Source: Molossus alvarezi (Eukaryota; Chordata; Mammalia; Chiroptera; Molossidae). From it: a stretch of DNA of 64,000 nt. Each line of letters opens with the position of its first letter. Positions within the stretch are counted from its first letter, which is position 1. The stretch covers positions 89,625,501-89,689,500 of the forward strand of contig CM073886.1 of NCBI GenBank assembly GCA_037176705.1. The letters are read 5' to 3'. The notes beneath the pieces were generated by a model. The model was not told the origin of the DNA, searched no databases, and worked only from the letters and a program-made list of their open reading frames with translations. Position numbers and translations under genes: made by a program. Of the stretch, positions 13,136 through 23,944 are shown in pieces.

Positions 13136-14842
13136 CCCATGGGGGCTATGGCATGCAGTGTGGGAACAGTGTCAACAGGATGGTCGAGGAAGACCCCAGA
13201 AAGAAAGACTGTGACAGGGATGTTCACACAAACAAAACAAAAGTCTCATGATTCAAATCACACAGAAAATTGGAGAAAGATACTGAAAACGAACGTCACT
13301 GTGCTTCTGCCATCTATTACTCCAAAGTACGGAACCGGTGAACGTTTCTTACAATGGTCACATGTGCCATTCCTAAATGTAAACCATCAGGGCTTACTCC
13401 CTTATTTTCCTACAGAAAAATAAGTCACCGCTGGTTCTGCGTTTGCCTGCTGAAATTTCTCTCTCTCTTGCCAGAAAGCAGCATCTGTATAAATCCCCTG
13501 CTTTTGACGACTATGACTCCTTTGATAAACTACCCATGTGTGTGGAGAGGGACAGAAAGATGGAGGAAGCAAATGAGGAAATGAGTTTTCCCCTCTTCAG
13601 ATTAATGTATACGAAGTATACATCTGACACTTCATCAGCACTCCCGGCTGGTGTCCCAGCAGGCGGACACTGGCTGAGCATGGATTCTGCCAGCTACCGG
13701 GCTACTTAGGATGAATTGGCAACATGCCATTTATCTGAAATGCCCAAAACGTCTGGGAGAGGGAGCACAGCTACATTAGCATTGCCAAGGAAAGCTAGAC
13801 ACTCTGGGCTAGGAATTAATCTCCTTCTTGAGAAGGTAGTTAGTATTACCTTCAAGCTCGCCGATGGCATTTAAATCGCTACAGGTCATGCATTTACTAA
13901 AATTCATACCAACCAAACCACGGGCCCTCCATTTGTATCTTACTAACATAGGAACACCACTCAGCCACAGGGCCTTCATTTACATCTTACCAACATATGA
14001 ATACCTCTCAGGTTAAGGGTCTATGCTTTTCTGAAATGTGTGTTGCCGTGCTGAACATGAAATTCTGTTCTATCAAGTTGTAACACTGTTATTTGGACAT
14101 AAACCACGTTGATTCCCATTTTTTCCCATTTTTTCACACTTGAACACACATTTCGCTTCAACCTACTTCTTCAATGAATCAACAAAGTATTTAAACCAAT
14201 GCGATTACATGACTGCTTACAAGCAGATTAACAAAATCTCCTTGAATGTGGACACTGCAATTGCTTCATAATTTTATCACCATATTTTTTGAGCAGCTGA
14301 TGTGGAACTAAATGGGATTCGGCCCATTACATGGACTTTGAGGCTAATCACAATCGTAAGAGGCACAGTGAGCAGCAAAATCCAAGGGTTTTAGATGGAT
14401 GATCGTATTAGGCCACCTATTACAGCATACAGAATCAACCATCACTCTCACCTTGCAACCGAAGGCATCTGTCACTTCATAGGAGGAATTATTCGTTCCA
14501 TCAGCATTATTTATTGAATGCCTCCTCCATGCAAGGCCTTGTGCCAGGAGCAGTGAGAAACAGAACGCCAGATCAGACGGGAACTCCGCCCTGAAGGAGC
14601 TTGCAGTCTAGCAGGGGAATATCAGGCATCAACACAAAGAACTGAAACAAAGGTGCACCGTGCTGCCCGCTAAGGGGAGCGGGGAGGAGAAGGCTGACTT
14701 ACAGCTCTAAGGCATGGATGATGGGGGTGAGCACAGTGGCCAGGAGAGAGGATCAGAGTAAAGCATGTTCTGTTGTACAAATCACCTCCAGAAACATCAG
14801 CTTGTTTAGAAGATAAGAAAAGGAAAAAGGAGGAGGAGGAGA

Positions 14843-15232
14843 GAAAAAGCCAGTCAGACAGAGACAAGTACCATATGATTTCACTTATAGGTGGAATCTA
14901 ATGAACAAACCAAACAAACAAAATGGAAACAGACTTATAGAGAACAGACTGACAGCTGGTAGAGTGGAAGTGGGTTGGAGGCTCAGTGAAAAAGCAAAGG
15001 GATTAAGCAAAGAAAACAAAACAACCTCATAGACAAAGACATAGTGATCAGCAGAGGGAAAAGGGGTGGGGCAGACAGAAGAGGGAAAGGGGAGTTGAGT
15101 GGTGCTGGGAGGAGACCTGACTTGGGGTGCTGAACACACAGTACAATATACAGATGATGTACTGTAGAACTGTGCACCTGAAACCTATGTACTTTTATTA
15201 ACCAGTGTCACCATCCCCCAACGTAGGAAAAG
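14843..15232 (+). mobile_element. L1 3' end (older L1M-type)
   Basis: It starts with the ORF2 terminus (GACAAGTACCATATGATTTC, ACTTATAGGTGGAATCTAATG) and finishes with the typical 3' UTR end (GAACTGTGCACCTGAAACC, TTTTATTAACCAGTGTCACC). Confidence 0.85.
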
Positions 15233-16069
15233 AAAGTAATTTCTAAGAGGTGTATAGTTCCACCTTTCAGCATCAGATCTGTTCATTGTAATCAGCAGAG
15301 ACACTTTAGACATAATCCAATCCAAAAAAAACACGAAACATTAACGTTTCTGCAAAGGGTACCGAAAGCAGGAGAATCATTAACATGGACCGAGTGACAC
15401 ACTGAAGTAAGCGATGTGGCACAGAAACCTTGACCAATATGGACAGAACAGTCTAGAGGTTCTCTGCCTGGCAGCCCTCCTCAGCTGCTGCTGCTCGTAA
15501 GACAGCAGAGGCTGGAGGACAGAAGACTCGGTCAATGAGTAAATCGGACTCTGTGTTTGAGTATGAGACTACCATTATTAGATAGTTATATATAAAACTC
15601 TGTGACAGTGTTGCTTTAATCAGAATGATTTTCTTAGCAATCAACATACAAGATTACTATTTAAGTGTTAAGAATAATATTGCAGTGCACCCCCCAAACA
15701 CTTGTTTAAAAAAAAAAAAATCACTAATTGTGAAGAATTTTCCTCTTGCCTTAAACAATAACTGGTTACAGTAAAATAACCTTTTGATAAAATTCCCCAA
15801 GAGTAACTTTGAACTTGGGGATGACACGGAGGAAAATGCTAACTATCATCACTTTAACTATATCTTTAAAAGAAGTCCCAAATTTTTCATGAGAGGAAGA
15901 CCATGAATTTTGGCTTAAGGATCATAGTCAGTTTTGGAGTCAAAATATATCCGGAAAGACACTTTCTTAGGGATAATTATTCAGTACCATTCAGAATCTT
16001 TACTATTTGAAAAGTAAAATCAGGGAATTCCAAAGTTGAATTCCAGAGACTGCTTATACCTCTTTTCAT

Positions 16070-16180
16070 CTTGCAGTTGCAGATGAGGTGATAAAACCTG
16101 AGAAACGAAATGACTTGCCCAAGTTTACACAGCTACTTAATGGCAAAAGCAGGACTCGAGGCCAGACCTAAATCACATCT
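16070..16180 (-). repeat. MIR SINE relic
   Basis: GCAGATGAGGTGATAAAACCTGAG, GACTTGCCCAAGTTTACACAGC and GCAGGACTCGAGGCCAGACC fit an inverted MIR. Confidence 0.75.
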
Positions 16181-17129
16181 CTCAGCATTATTGAATGATT
16201 CCCAAATATCCAACATAACCTATTACTAATGCATAAAATTATAAGGCATCACAATGCACTGATTTACAGATTATCTGCATCATCATCAGTAAAAGATGTT
16301 TAAAAATCTATTCCCATACCATACAACCCCTACTGCCAATGCAAAAATCACTTCTAAAAACTTTTAGGCCAAAGGTTAAAGTAGAGAAGTAATGAACCCA
16401 CTAGAAAACAAAATTCTAGTAAGGATCATGGTTAAAAATAAAAGTGTACCATTAAGAAAAGAAAAGAAAAAGGAATGTAGGTGTCCATGTTGCCAACAAT
16501 ACACAAATATTTATACCGTGTGCCACCTGGTAAATGTGGAGAAAGTGCTGCAGTTGGAATAATGAGCATTTTCAATTATCATAGAAAAAAAGGGTCCAGG
16601 CAAGAATCACCATTGTCATGGAAATCTAGGGGAAATTTCTGATGAGGAGAAGCATGCTCACATGGCTGAAAGTATCTCCCCACAGAATGCTTATTGAATA
16701 CGAGAGAAAAAGGTCTAACTACAGTGTAGAAATTGGGCAACATTTGTTTGGGTGAAAAAAATTAATTTCACAGTGAGGGGCAGATGGACATCCTGTGTCT
16801 GCAGATGGCATGCGCTGAGAGGTCACAGCATCACCCATGTCATACTCTAGCCTGGAATGCAAAAAAATAAATCTCGCCGTGAGAAAATGTCAGATATATG
16901 TATCAGCTACACGTAATATGTGAAATAGACCATTAGAAAACATGTGTGGGGGGAAGTAGTCTTCAAAAAACGTTGCCGTCAAAAAGGCTATGGAAAAAAG
17001 GTCCAGATTAAAGGGGACTAAATAGGTATGACAATTACATTCAATGCACGACTGTAGACTGGGTCCTATCCTGGAGAGGGAAAAAGCTACTGAGGATAGT
17101 ACTGAGCCCATGGTTAAAACCATAGTGTG

Positions 17130-17372
17130 GCCCTGGCTGGTTTTGCTCAGCAGTTAGAGCGTTGGCCTGCGGTCTGGAGAGACCTGGGTTCCTTCCCGCT
17201 AAGGGCACGTACCTCGGTTGCAGTTTGTCCCCGGCCCTCATTGGGTCGTGTGGGTGGCGACCACTCGATGTGTCCCTTTCATGTAGATGTTTCTCTCTCT
17301 CTCTCTCCCTCCCACTCTATCTGAACAAAATATCAAAAAATATCCTCGGGTGAGGATAAAAAAACAAAAAAA
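17130..17372 (+). mobile_element. Ves SINE
   Basis: Head CCCTGGCTGGTTTTGCTCAG, box B region, CT tract and TCCTCGGGTGAGGATAAAA end are all present. A weak flanking match (CATAGTGTG / CTAAAGTGT) may be the target duplication. Confidence 0.93.
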
Positions 17373-17430
17373 CTAAAGTGTAGATGGAAGAAAGAGAAAA
17401 GCCTTTTATCAGCCATAAATTTACTGAATT

Positions 17431-17590
17431 TGCCCTGGCCGGATTGGCTCGGCGGATAGAGCTTCAACCTGCGGTCCAGAGAGATCCAGGTTCGGTTCCT
17501 GCTAAGGGCGCGTACCTCAGTTGCAGTTTGTCCCCGGCCCTGGTTGGGTCGTGCGGGTGGCAGCCACTCGATGTGTTCCCTTCACATCGA

Positions 17591-17630
<40 letters not shown>

Positions 17631-17699
17631 TCGCTCTCCCTCCCACTCTATCTGAACAAAAAAGGGAGAAAATGTCCGTGGGTTAGAAAAAAAAAAAAT
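17431..17699 (+). mobile_element. Ves SINE with expanded CT tract
   Basis: The head is CCCTGGCCGGATTGGCTCGG, and a pure (TC)n run of about 40 bp occupies 17588-17627. ACTGAATT at 17423-17430 and 17702-17709 is the target duplication. Confidence 0.93.
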
Positions 17700-18188
17700 T
17701 GACTGAATTCGATAACTGTGATAACAAAGGCCATGACATATACAAATTACTCTGAAACAGTTCAAAAAATTATGTGTATATGTACATATATGAATATACA
17801 TGTGAAGATACAGATGGAGAGAAAGCAATTGATAAAATTGGGAAGAGGTTAATAGTTGAATCTAGGTAAAGGATCAACTGGTATTCCATTATTTTTATTA
17901 TTCTTGTAACTTCTCTGTTAGTTTGAAATCATTTCCAAATAAAAGTGGTTTTTGTTTTTGTTTGTTTTAAAGCTTAGAAACATCTTCATTTCTTTTGAGG
18001 TAAGAATGGAGACAGAATCAAATTGACATAAATACTCTAAATTAGGTTGGTGGAAGGGCTTGGAAAAACGAGCACACTGAAAGCAAGGAATTTCACATTG
18101 TCAAATCTATGCTTAATGTTAAATGTAAGTTCAAATCTTAAAAGACGGATCAAGCCCGACCCACCACAGACAGAGCCCAGACACTTAC

Positions 18189-18313
18189 CTGGCTGGCGGT
18201 GAGCGAGGGCGCCGACTGGCCCAAGGCCTGGCTGCGCATGCGCACGAGGTTGGACGTCTCCGCAGAGGCTGGCCAGGCCTGCCCCGTCACAGGGTTGGGA
18301 AGGAGGTACCTCC
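18189..18313 (-). CDS. MAST4: MAST4 internal coding exon (downstream of the two)
   Basis: This is the next coding exon of the same kinase gene. On the minus strand the acceptor is CTTTAACTCCAACAG and the donor is GTAAGT (18188-18183). The 125 bp comprise two bases that complete a Gly codon, then 41 codons: RYLLPNPVTGQAWPASAETS followed by NLVRMRSQALGQSAPSLTAS and a final Gln codon (CAG). The LVRMRSQALGQSAPSL block is a hallmark of the MAST family N-terminus, which normally continues with KELSLPRRGS; that continuation must lie in an exon beyond the left end of the window, because I do not find it here. The exon is GC- and CpG-rich against an AT-rich intron background, as expected of conserved coding sequence. 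It starts in phase 2 and ends in phase 0. The GRYLLPNP junction with the upstream exon points to MAST4 over MAST1, MAST2 and MAST3. The open frame that runs past both splice sites is intron read-through, not protein. Confidence 0.9.
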
Positions 18314-19094
18314 CTGTTGGAGTTAAAGGGAAGACAATGTAAATGGCAGGCAGAGCAGCAGCACTTCCATGCCAATGGCAGATCCCTTCTTGGCCATCCT
18401 TCTGTATTGCTTCTGCCATAATTACATTTATCAAGAGCAACTGGAGGCAAATTGTTTTCTCAGGAGATTCAGTGGCAAGTTCTGACCCTGATTTCCCACA
18501 TATACTCAGCTTCATCTCCAGCACCTGTAGCTTTCAGCCAGGGCAAATGAAGCTTCTTGTTACTTCTGCCTATCCACCAAATGTGCTGAGAATGTATATA
18601 ATATGCAAAGCATTCTCAGCATCTTAGAAATAAGCCTGTGCCTTTATAATTGTACCTTTAAAATGTCTAATATGGAAAGTGATCTAGGATTCATCTGGAA
18701 AAGTCTACCAAGTGGAGATCATGACCAACAAAAGGAAGAGTTGGAATTTTTTCAAGGTGAAATGGGGCTGGTGCCTCTTTCTCCCACTTCTCTCTCCGAA
18801 GCACCGGTTGGTCATCCAACCATGTCCACAGAACACATAATTGTATCCATTTGCATAAATCAGGACATCAATGTCAGTCAAGCTTCACTGAGCAATTTAC
18901 ATCAACCTTGAACTCTAATATATGGGTATGCCTTTGAAAGTCAAACAGCTGAACCAATTCACTCTGTGTTACTTCCTTAGTACATGGACTAGACCTGTTA
19001 TTAATGCATAAGAAATAAGCCTTTTGACTTCCGGAAGTCGGGTGAACATGAGTATCCACATAGCAATGAAGCTCAGTAAAAGCAGAGGCCATGT

Positions 19095-19165
19095 TGGATT
19101 TTTATCTGTTTTGCCCCAATACTAGCACAATGACTGGCCATAGTAGGTGCTCTTGAATGATGAAA
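19095..19165 (+). repeat. L2 3' end relic
   Basis: TTTTATCTGTTTTGCCCCAATACTAGCACAATG, then GGCCATAGTAGGTGCTCTTGAATG, corresponds to the canonical L2 3' terminus; compare the copy disrupted by the minisatellite at 21.3 kb. Confidence 0.7.
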
Positions 19166-19245
19166 GAACGAATGGGCAGTTCTTTCCCAGAAAACACATA
19201 GGGACAATGAAAGGTGGCAGGCAATGCAGAGTCTCATCTAAGGGC

Positions 19246-19272
19246 TGTGTGTGTGTGTGGGGGGGGGGGGGG
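19246..19272 (+). repeat. (GT)n followed by poly-G
   Basis: About six GT units, then roughly 14 G. Confidence 0.95.
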
Positions 19273-19699
19273 TGGAGGACTCCAGCTTTATACCTCTCAG
19301 AATCAGGAGGGATTGTAGCCACATGTGTGGTTGGTGGCCCTGGAGCAGAGGTGACATTTGCTCCTTGGATTTTCCCAAATAGATCTGTTCCTTGTAAAAG
19401 AGCCCCAACCCTCTTACCTGTGACATACACTTCACAAGCAGATCCCAATGGTTAATAACTATTGCTGTGTATTAACTAGTTGACTATTAGTGCCCATGCT
19501 AACTACCAGCACTATCAAAGGACAGGAGCTAGGGGCAGCTCCTATTAATTGTCCATGTTCAGAGGCATAATGCTTTAACACAAGGGCTTCCAAAATATAT
19601 ATTTTAATTGCAAAGGGGAAAATGGTTTCCTGTTTTGCCCAAATTGCTCTTTCCCTTATTATATAATGAAAGCTCAGACTCTAGGAAAACTAGATCTGT

Positions 19700-19865
19700 T
19701 TTTGAGATCTTGACCTATAGCTGAATGACACTGGGGAACAAAGTTAGTCAATCTCTCTTGGCCTTGATTTTTCCATCTTCAAAACGGGGATAGATGATAG
19801 GATTGACTACGTAAAGTTATTGAGAGGAGTTTATAAGTAAAGCACTCAGTAAATGTTAGCTATTT
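19700..19865 (+). repeat. MIR SINE relic
   Basis: GACACTGGGGAACAAAGTTA, CCATCTTCAAAACGGGGATAG and AAAGCACTCAGTAAATGTTA follow MIR order. Confidence 0.75.
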
Positions 19866-20409
19866 AACCATACAGTAGGAAAAATGAAAACTGTCTTTTT
19901 TGCTTCGGTTTGGTCACTCACAAATAGAAAACATAAATATATATAAAGAAAAAAATCTACAATTACACCAGGGAAAACCATCATCAACTTTGCAGTGATT
20001 TTCTTCCTGCAACCGACATTTTCTAGCAAAAATTTTATTTTTGTCACATGCTCCCATCAACACCACAAAATAGGTTATGTGACCTTTGCCAAGCAAAAAA
20101 AAAAAAAAAGAAAATCAACTGAAACATAAATCCTATTATTAAAAATTCAAATATAATTACACGCTGTCCTTCTAGTCACCATCTCAAAAACATTCCGATA
20201 TATTTTGTGCAGGGTATGTTACACTTAAAGTCTAGAACTTTATTTTTCCTTGCTTTATTTTGAAACATGAACTAAAAGCCGGACTAATAGGGGCTTTGGG
20301 AAATCTGCCCCCTTTAGGCCTAAAAGCAGAACATTAATAACAAAGAACAGGAAAACTATAGACTGCATTTAGGAATGCTAACATCATTATGTAATAATGT
20401 TATTTCTTT

Positions 20410-20630
20410 TTTTTTTTTTTAATCTTCAGCCAAGGATATTTTTCCATTTATTTTCAGACACAGTAAGAGGAAGAGATAGAGAAAGAGAGAGAGACATTGA
20501 TATGAGAGAGACACATTGACTGGCTGCCTCCCACATGACCCCGACCAGGGCCAGGACAGAACCACAACCAAGGGAGGTGCCCTTGACCAGAATCGAACCC
20601 GCAACTCTAACCGCTGAGACAAACCAAGGC
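20410..20630 (-). mobile_element. Ves-type SINE at a doubly hit target site
   Basis: Minus-strand tRNA-derived SINE with T-rich tail at the left, a GAGAGA tract, box B (GAATCGAACCC) and head. It is flanked by AATAATGTTATTTCTTT (20393-20409) and AATGATGTTATTT (20631-20643). Confidence 0.88.
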
Positions 20631-20647
20631 AATGATGTTATTTGTTT

Positions 20648-20870
20648 TGGTTTTTTTTTTTTTTTTTCCTTTATTAATTTTAGAGAGAGAGGAAGTGAAA
20701 GGGAGAGAGAGATAGAAACATCAATGAGAGATAACATTGATTGGTCACCTCCTGCATGCCCCTCACTGGGGACTGGCCCCACAACCTGGGCATATGTCCT
20801 GACCAGGAATCGAACCAGCAACCTCTTGGTGCATGGGTCAACACTCAACCACTGCACCACACTGGCTGGA
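20648..20870 (-). mobile_element. Ves-type SINE (second subfamily) at the same target site
   Basis: This minus-strand SINE has different diagnostic sequence (GATTGGTCACCTCCTGCATG, CCTGACCAGGAATCGAACC). Its right flank AATGATGTTATTTCTTT (20872-20888) is a third copy of the same target, pointing to two independent insertions. Confidence 0.88.
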
Positions 20871-21071
20871 AAATGATGTTATTTCTTTAACACAAAACTA
20901 ACTCTCACTGTTTGAAAAGCATCACTTGTTAAAAATATACCAGCCTCCAGTAATCAGAATCCATACTTAATTTTTTTCTAGTTCTTCCTGTGTCTTTTCC
21001 TATATTTTATGTTTCATATTTTCTTTGTTCATGTTTTAGAGAGAGACCTAGTAGGAGGTATAGAGGTTACA

Positions 21072-21107
21072 TGACGTCAAAGCTACATGACGTCATGTTA
21101 TATGACG
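21072..21107. promoter_or_regulatory. Cluster of CRE-like (CREB/ATF) motifs
   Basis: Two perfect palindromic TGACGTCA octamers lie at 21072-21079 and 21088-21095, and a TGACG half-site at 21103-21107. Spacing is 16 and 15 bp, within a short local duplication of (T)ACATGACG. TGACGTCA is the established CREB/ATF binding site; whether it functions here is unknown. Confidence 0.5.
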
Positions 21108-21299
21108 GAGCCACTGTACTCTGGCCTCACCACTGTTCTGACCCAGATGCTTCATTTGAAAGGAAAGCAAGGGAAGATACAAAAACACTTGAAAAATGTA
21201 ATACAATCATGGAAAAATTTTAAAGGTAAACATTTTAAGCCACTAAAAATTATATAATTCAGTCTTTTTTTTCTTTTAGTAGAAAATAATTATTAGATT

Positions 21300-23365
21300 A
21301 TCTCCCTATAATCACTCAGATGAAGAAATACAGATTCATTTCTGTATTCCCAGCCCCCGGCACAGTCCCCCGGCACAGCCCCCGGCAACAGCCCCCGGCA
21401 CAGCCCCCGGCACAGCCCCCCCGGCAACAGCCCCCGGCACAGTTCCCCAGCAACAGCCTCCGGCACAGCCCCCGGCACAGCCCCCGGCAACAGTACACGG
21501 TACAGCCCCCGCCAACAGCCCCCGGCACAGCCCCCGGCACAGTTCCCGGCACAGACCCCGGCACAGTCCCCCTGGGCAACAGTCCACGGCACAGCCCCCC
21601 CAGCAACAGCCCCCGGCACAGCCCCCCCGGCAACAGCCCCCGGCACAGCCCCCCGGCACAGCCCCCCCGGCAACAGTCCACGGCACAGCCCCCCCAGCAA
21701 CAGCCCCCGGCACAGCCCCCCAGCACAGCCCCCCGGCAACAGTCCACGGCACAGCCCCCCCAGCAACAGCCCCCGGCACAGCCCCCCCCGGCAACAGTCC
21801 AAGGCACAGTCCCCCAGCAACAGCCCCTGGCAAAGCCCCCGGCATAGCCCCCGGCACAGCCCCCCCAGCAACAGCCCCCGGCACAGCCCCCCCGGCAACA
21901 GCCCCCGGCACAGCCCCCCCAGCAACAGCCCCCGGCACAGCCCCCCCGGCAACAGTCCACGGCACAGTCCCCCGGCACAGCCCCCGGCACAGCCCCCCGG
22001 CACAGCCCCCCGGCACAGTCCCCCGGCACAGGCCCCGGCACAGCCCCCCCGGCAACAGCCCCCGGCACAGCCCCCCCAGCAACAGCCCCCGGCACAGCCC
22101 CCCCGGCAACAGTCCACGGCACAGTCCCCCGGCACAGCCCCCGGCACAGCCCCCGGCACAGCCCCCGGCACAGTCCCCCCGGCAACAGTCCACGGCACAG
22201 CCCCCGGCATAGACCCCGGCACAGTCCCCCAGCAACAGCCCCTGGCACAGCCCCCGGCACAGCCCCCCCAGCAACAGCCCCCGGCACAGCCCCCCCAGCA
22301 ACAGCCCCCGGCACAGCCCCCCGGCACAGCCCCCCCCGGCAACAGTCCACGGCACAGCCCCCCCAGCAACAGCCCCCGGCACAGCCCCCCGGCACAGCCC
22401 CCCCCGGCAACAGTCCACGGCACAGTCCCCCAGCAACAGCCCCTGGCAAAGCCCCCGGCACAGCCCCCGGCACAGCCCCCCCAGCAACAGCCCCCGGCAC
22501 AGCCCCCCGGCACAGTCCCCCAGCACAGTCCCCCCGGCAACAGTCCACGGCACAGCCCCCGGCACAGTCCCCCAGCAACAGCCCCTGGCACTGCCCCCGG
22601 CACAGCCCCCCGGCAACAGTCCACCGCACAGCCCCCGGCACAGCCCCCGACACAGTCCCCCGGCACAGCCCCCGGCACAGTCCCCGGCACAGCCCCCGAC
22701 ACAGTCCCCCGGCACAGCCCCCGGCACAGTCCCCGGCACAGACCCCGGCACAGACCCCGGCACAGCCCCCCCAGCACAGCCCCCCTGGCAACAGTCCACG
22801 GCACAGCCCCCGGCAGTCCCCCAGCAACAGCCCCCGGCACAGCCCCCCGGCACAGCCCCCCAGCAACAGCCACCGGCACAGCCCCCCACACAGCCCCCCG
22901 GCACAGACCCCGGCACAGCCCCCCGGCAACAGTCCACGGCACAGCCCCCGGCAACAGCCCCCAGCACAGCCCCCCGGCAACAGTCCCCCGGCAACAGTCC
23001 CCCGGCACAGCCCCCCGGCACAGCCCCCCGGCACAGCCCCCGGCAGAGCCCCCCAGCAACAGCCACCGGCACAGCCCCCCACACAGCCCCCCGGCAACAG
23101 TCCACGGCACAGCCCCCGGCAACAGCCCCCAGCACAGCCCCCCGGCAACAGTCCCCCGGCAACAGTCCCCCGCACAGCCCCCGGCAACAGCCCCCGGCAC
23201 AGCCCCCGGCACAGCCCCCCGCACAGCCCCCCCCCCGCACAGCCCCCCCCCACAACCCCCCCACAGCCCCCCGGCACAGCCCCCCCCCCCGCACAGTCTC
23301 TGGCACAGTCTCTGGCACAGGGTCTGGCTCTGAGTAAGTGCTCAATAAATGTTTGTTGACTGATA
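21300..23365 (+). mobile_element. L2 3' end, split by the minisatellite
   Basis: Left part: ATTCATTTCTGTATTCCCAGC (21334-21354), resembling the L2 TTATTCATCTTTGTATCCCCAGC. Right part: GGCACAGGGTCTGGCTCTGA, then GTAAGTGCTCAATAAATGTT (about 23306-23360). In ordinary L2 copies these parts are adjacent. Confidence 0.75.
21335..23325 (+). repeat. C-rich minisatellite (GGCACAGCCCCC-type units), ~2 kb
   Basis: Roughly 140-160 tandem units of 12-16 bp are built on CCCCCGGCACAG, CCCCCCGGCAACAG and a CAACAGTCCACGGCACAG variant. Strand asymmetry is extreme: the plus strand is C-rich, with G mostly in CGG and CAG, and the minus strand carries runs of 4-8 G. The left edge (CATTTCTGTATTCCCAGC) and right edge (CTGGCTCTGAGTAAGTGCTC then AATAAATGTTTGTTGACTGA) match the 3' end of an L2 element, so the array appears to be an internal expansion of the L2 CTGGCACAG motif. 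It lies in the 28 kb MAST4 intron, about 3 kb upstream of the 18.2 kb exon. Frames on the minus strand stay open for over 640 codons only because the units lack stops; they are not genes. Confidence 0.95.
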
Positions 23366-23399
23366 TGGAGTTAAACAGCACTATTTGATCAATTCCTTT

Positions 23400-23650
23400 T
23401 TTAAAATGTTTTTTATTTTGTTGTTGTTAATCCTTGTCCAGGGATATTTTCCACTGATTTTTAGATAGAGAAGGGAGGGAGGGAGTGAGAGACAGAAAAA
23501 CATTGATTGAGACACATGGATAGGTTGCCTCCTGTACAACCCCAGAGATCTAACCTGCAACCCAGGTATGTTCCCTTGACCAGGAATTGAACCCAAGACT
23601 CTTCAGTCTACAGGCCAACACTCTAACCACTGAGCCAAACTGGTCAGGGC
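23400..23650 (-). mobile_element. Ves-type SINE, 3' unit of a second dimer
   Basis: Minus-strand SINE with its tail near 23400-23430 and head (AACCACTGAGCCAAACTGG) ending at 23650. It shares one target duplication with its neighbour: CTATTTGATCAATTCCT at 23381-23397 and CTATTTGGTCAATTCTT at 23854-23870. Confidence 0.88.
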
Positions 23651-23652
23651 TG

Positions 23653-23853
23653 ATTTTTTTTTTTTTAAGAGAGCGAGAAAGCAAGAAGGAAAAAAACACT
23701 GATAAGAAAGAATCATCATTTCGCTGCCTCCTGCATGTACCCCTACCGGGGATCGAGCCTGCAACCCAGGCATGTGCCCTGACTGGGAATAGAACCTGCA
23801 ACCTCTTGGTACATGGGACAACACTCAACCAACTGAGCCACACTGGCCAGGGC
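23653..23853 (-). mobile_element. Ves-type SINE, 5' unit of a second dimer (different subfamily)
   Basis: Poly-T at 23655-23666, a GAGAGCGAGAAAGC tract, box B (GGGAATAGAACCTGC) and a head ending GGCCAGGGC at 23853. It abuts the preceding unit with only a 2-3 bp spacer and no internal target copy. Confidence 0.88.
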
Positions 23854-23944
23854 CTATTTGGTCAATTCTTGATCAAGTCTAAATAGGAAAAGTAAAATTA
23901 AAGATTATTTTCTTAAATTTCATTTGTAGAATAGTCTAACAGTT

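Noticed and set aside
13139..13709. Three staggered plus-strand frames as a frameshifted gene copy
   Set aside because: The translations show no recognisable family, and the left part overlaps an ancient interspersed repeat.
18150..18524. Whole 124-codon minus-strand frame as one exon
   Set aside because: Canonical splice sites at 18314 and 18188 bound the conserved MAST4 part; sequence outside them is intron read-through without similarity.
21343..23300. CRISPR-like array
   Set aside because: Units are 12-16 bp, contiguous and without unique spacers, in a vertebrate intron; this is a minisatellite.
21293..23381. Three overlapping minus-strand frames of 643-681 codons as protein genes
   Set aside because: They are the three readings of one tandem repeat without stop triplets. 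Composition is purely repeat-driven, there are no domains, and the real neighbours are intron.
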